From Nocardia farcinica (GTDB lineage: Bacteria > Actinomycetota > Actinomycetes > Mycobacteriales > Mycobacteriaceae), in NCBI RefSeq assembly GCF_001182745.1, contig NZ_LN868939.1, positions 1,736,001-1,800,000 of the forward strand: a stretch of DNA of 64,000 nucleotides, read 5' to 3'. The notes beneath the pieces were generated by a model. It did no database searches. It saw nothing but the letters and a program-made list of their open reading frames with translations, and was not told the DNA's origin. Of this stretch, positions 63,509-64,000 are shown in pieces (within the stretch, counting starts at the first letter, position 1; every line of letters begins with the position of its first letter). The position numbers were made by a program, and so were the translations under genes.

Positions 63509-64000
63509 ATGATCGAGGGCGTGACCGAGCTAGCGACCCCGAACGTCCCGCCCGCTCCGCCCTCCCCGTCGGCGATGCGCCGGGCGTTGCGCCGGGCCCG
63601 CGACGGGGTGAGCCTCAATCTCGACGAAGCCGTCGTGCTGCTGCACGCCCGCGGCGACGACCTGGCCGACCTGTGCCGCAGCGCCGCCCGGGTACGCGAC
63701 GCCGGGCTCGAGTCGGCGGGCCGGCCCGGCACCATCACCTATTCGCGCAACGTCTTCATCCCGCTGACCCGGCTGTGCCGGGACCGCTGTCACTACTGCA
63801 CCTTCGTCACGGTGCCGGGCAAGCTGCGGGCCGAGGGCAAGGGCATGTTCCTCGAGCCCGACGAGGTGCTCGACATCGCCCGCCGCGGCGCCGCCCTCGG
63901 CTGCAAGGAGGCGCTGTTCACCCTCGGCGACCGGCCCGAGGACCGCTGGCCGGAGGCCGCGCAGTGGCTCGACGAACGCGGCTACGACTCCACGCTGGAC
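63509..64000 (+). CDS. fbiC: 7,8-didemethyl-8-hydroxy-5-deazariboflavin synthase FbiC (5' part)
   Basis: A fused CofG/CofH radical-SAM enzyme making the deazaflavin core of coenzyme F420. The 164 residues present include the N-terminal linker and the first radical-SAM cluster motif, CRDRCHYC (C-x3-C-x2-C) in [20 protein letters not shown], followed by [15 protein letters not shown]. The gene continues past the window. ATG 63509 overlaps (ATGA) a four-codon leader ORF at 63498-63512, which has a GGAGGGAGA ribosome site; a GTG at 63521 is an alternative start. Confidence 0.94.
   Translation, partial: MIEGVTELATPNVPPAPPSPSAMRRALRRARDGVSLNLDEAVVLLHARGDDLADLCRSAARVRDAGLESAGRPGTITYSRNVFIPLTRLCRDRCHYCTFVTVPGKLRAEGKGMFLEPDEVLDIARRGAALGCKEALFTLGDRPEDRWPEAAQWLDERGYDSTLD

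Overview
The window reads as a chromosomal stretch of a high-GC mycolic-acid actinomycete, most likely Nocardia or a close relative. It carries marker genes of that group: mshB (mycothiol), fbiC (coenzyme F420), pimE and an lpqW-like lipoprotein (phosphatidylinositol mannosides). Two blocks follow the gene order of the Mycobacterium tuberculosis regions Rv1098c-Rv1112 (fumC, glpX, DUF4245, xseB, xseA, Rv1109c-like, ispH, DUF6542, ychF) and Rv1158c-Rv1173 (secreted protein, pimE, pterin dehydratase, typA, lpqW, mshB, Rv1171-like, fbiC). The genus is inferred; no rRNA or tRNA gene was recognised.

Layout. 0.1-6.5 kb: a WXG/PPE-like proline-rich protein, a decayed regulator, a small three-gene minus-strand operon with an apparent frameshift, an XRE/TPR regulator and a Uma2 protein. 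6.5-14.2 kb: conserved core (fumC-glpX, xseBA, ispH). 14.2-15.1 kb: a gene-free block of inverted and tandem repeats. 15.1-21.5 kb: DNA repair (sbcDC, ogt, an Ada/AlkA fusion). 21.5-25.4 kb: pyruvate/peptide transporter cstA with its YbdD partner, then an AraC/VOC pair. 25.5 kb: ychF.

26.6-35.2 kb is the most unusual part. The last codons of ychF (V-V/S-E-F-R-F-N-V-stop) recur as direct repeats at 31.9, 32.6, 32.7, 33.9 and 35.2 kb, mostly outside any gene, always in the same orientation and still ending in a stop codon. They divide about 8.6 kb into cargo segments. The segments hold an ArsR/SRPBCC/SnoaL operon with a YqeB/TetR pair and an ImmA/IrrE-type peptidase-regulator pair; a HigBA toxin-antitoxin; an AadA-like aminoglycoside nucleotidyltransferase; and a TetR/membrane protein pair. 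The resident ychF has lost the canonical ending and stops as V-V-E-F-R-H-S. No integrase or transposase is visible. I read this as serial site-specific insertion of small non-autonomous cassettes at the 3' end of ychF.

35.2-45 kb: accessory regulators with adjacent enzymes (MFS/HxlR, DHFR-like, mycothiol-dependent isomerase-like, TetR/thioesterase) and three related XRE/TPR regulators with partner fragments. 45.3-47.6 kb: an operon of three roadblock/LC7 proteins and one winged-helix protein, without a GTPase. 47.6-53.6 kb: methyltransferase, TetR, CHAP peptidase, a duplicated-domain protein, a Tat-exported DUF1906 protein, a Ser-Ile-Gly repeat protein and a secreted protein. 54-64 kb: conserved cell-envelope and cofactor genes, with a 58-residue Cys/Lys-rich protein behind a good match to the IdeR/DtxR iron box, and fbiC running off the right edge.
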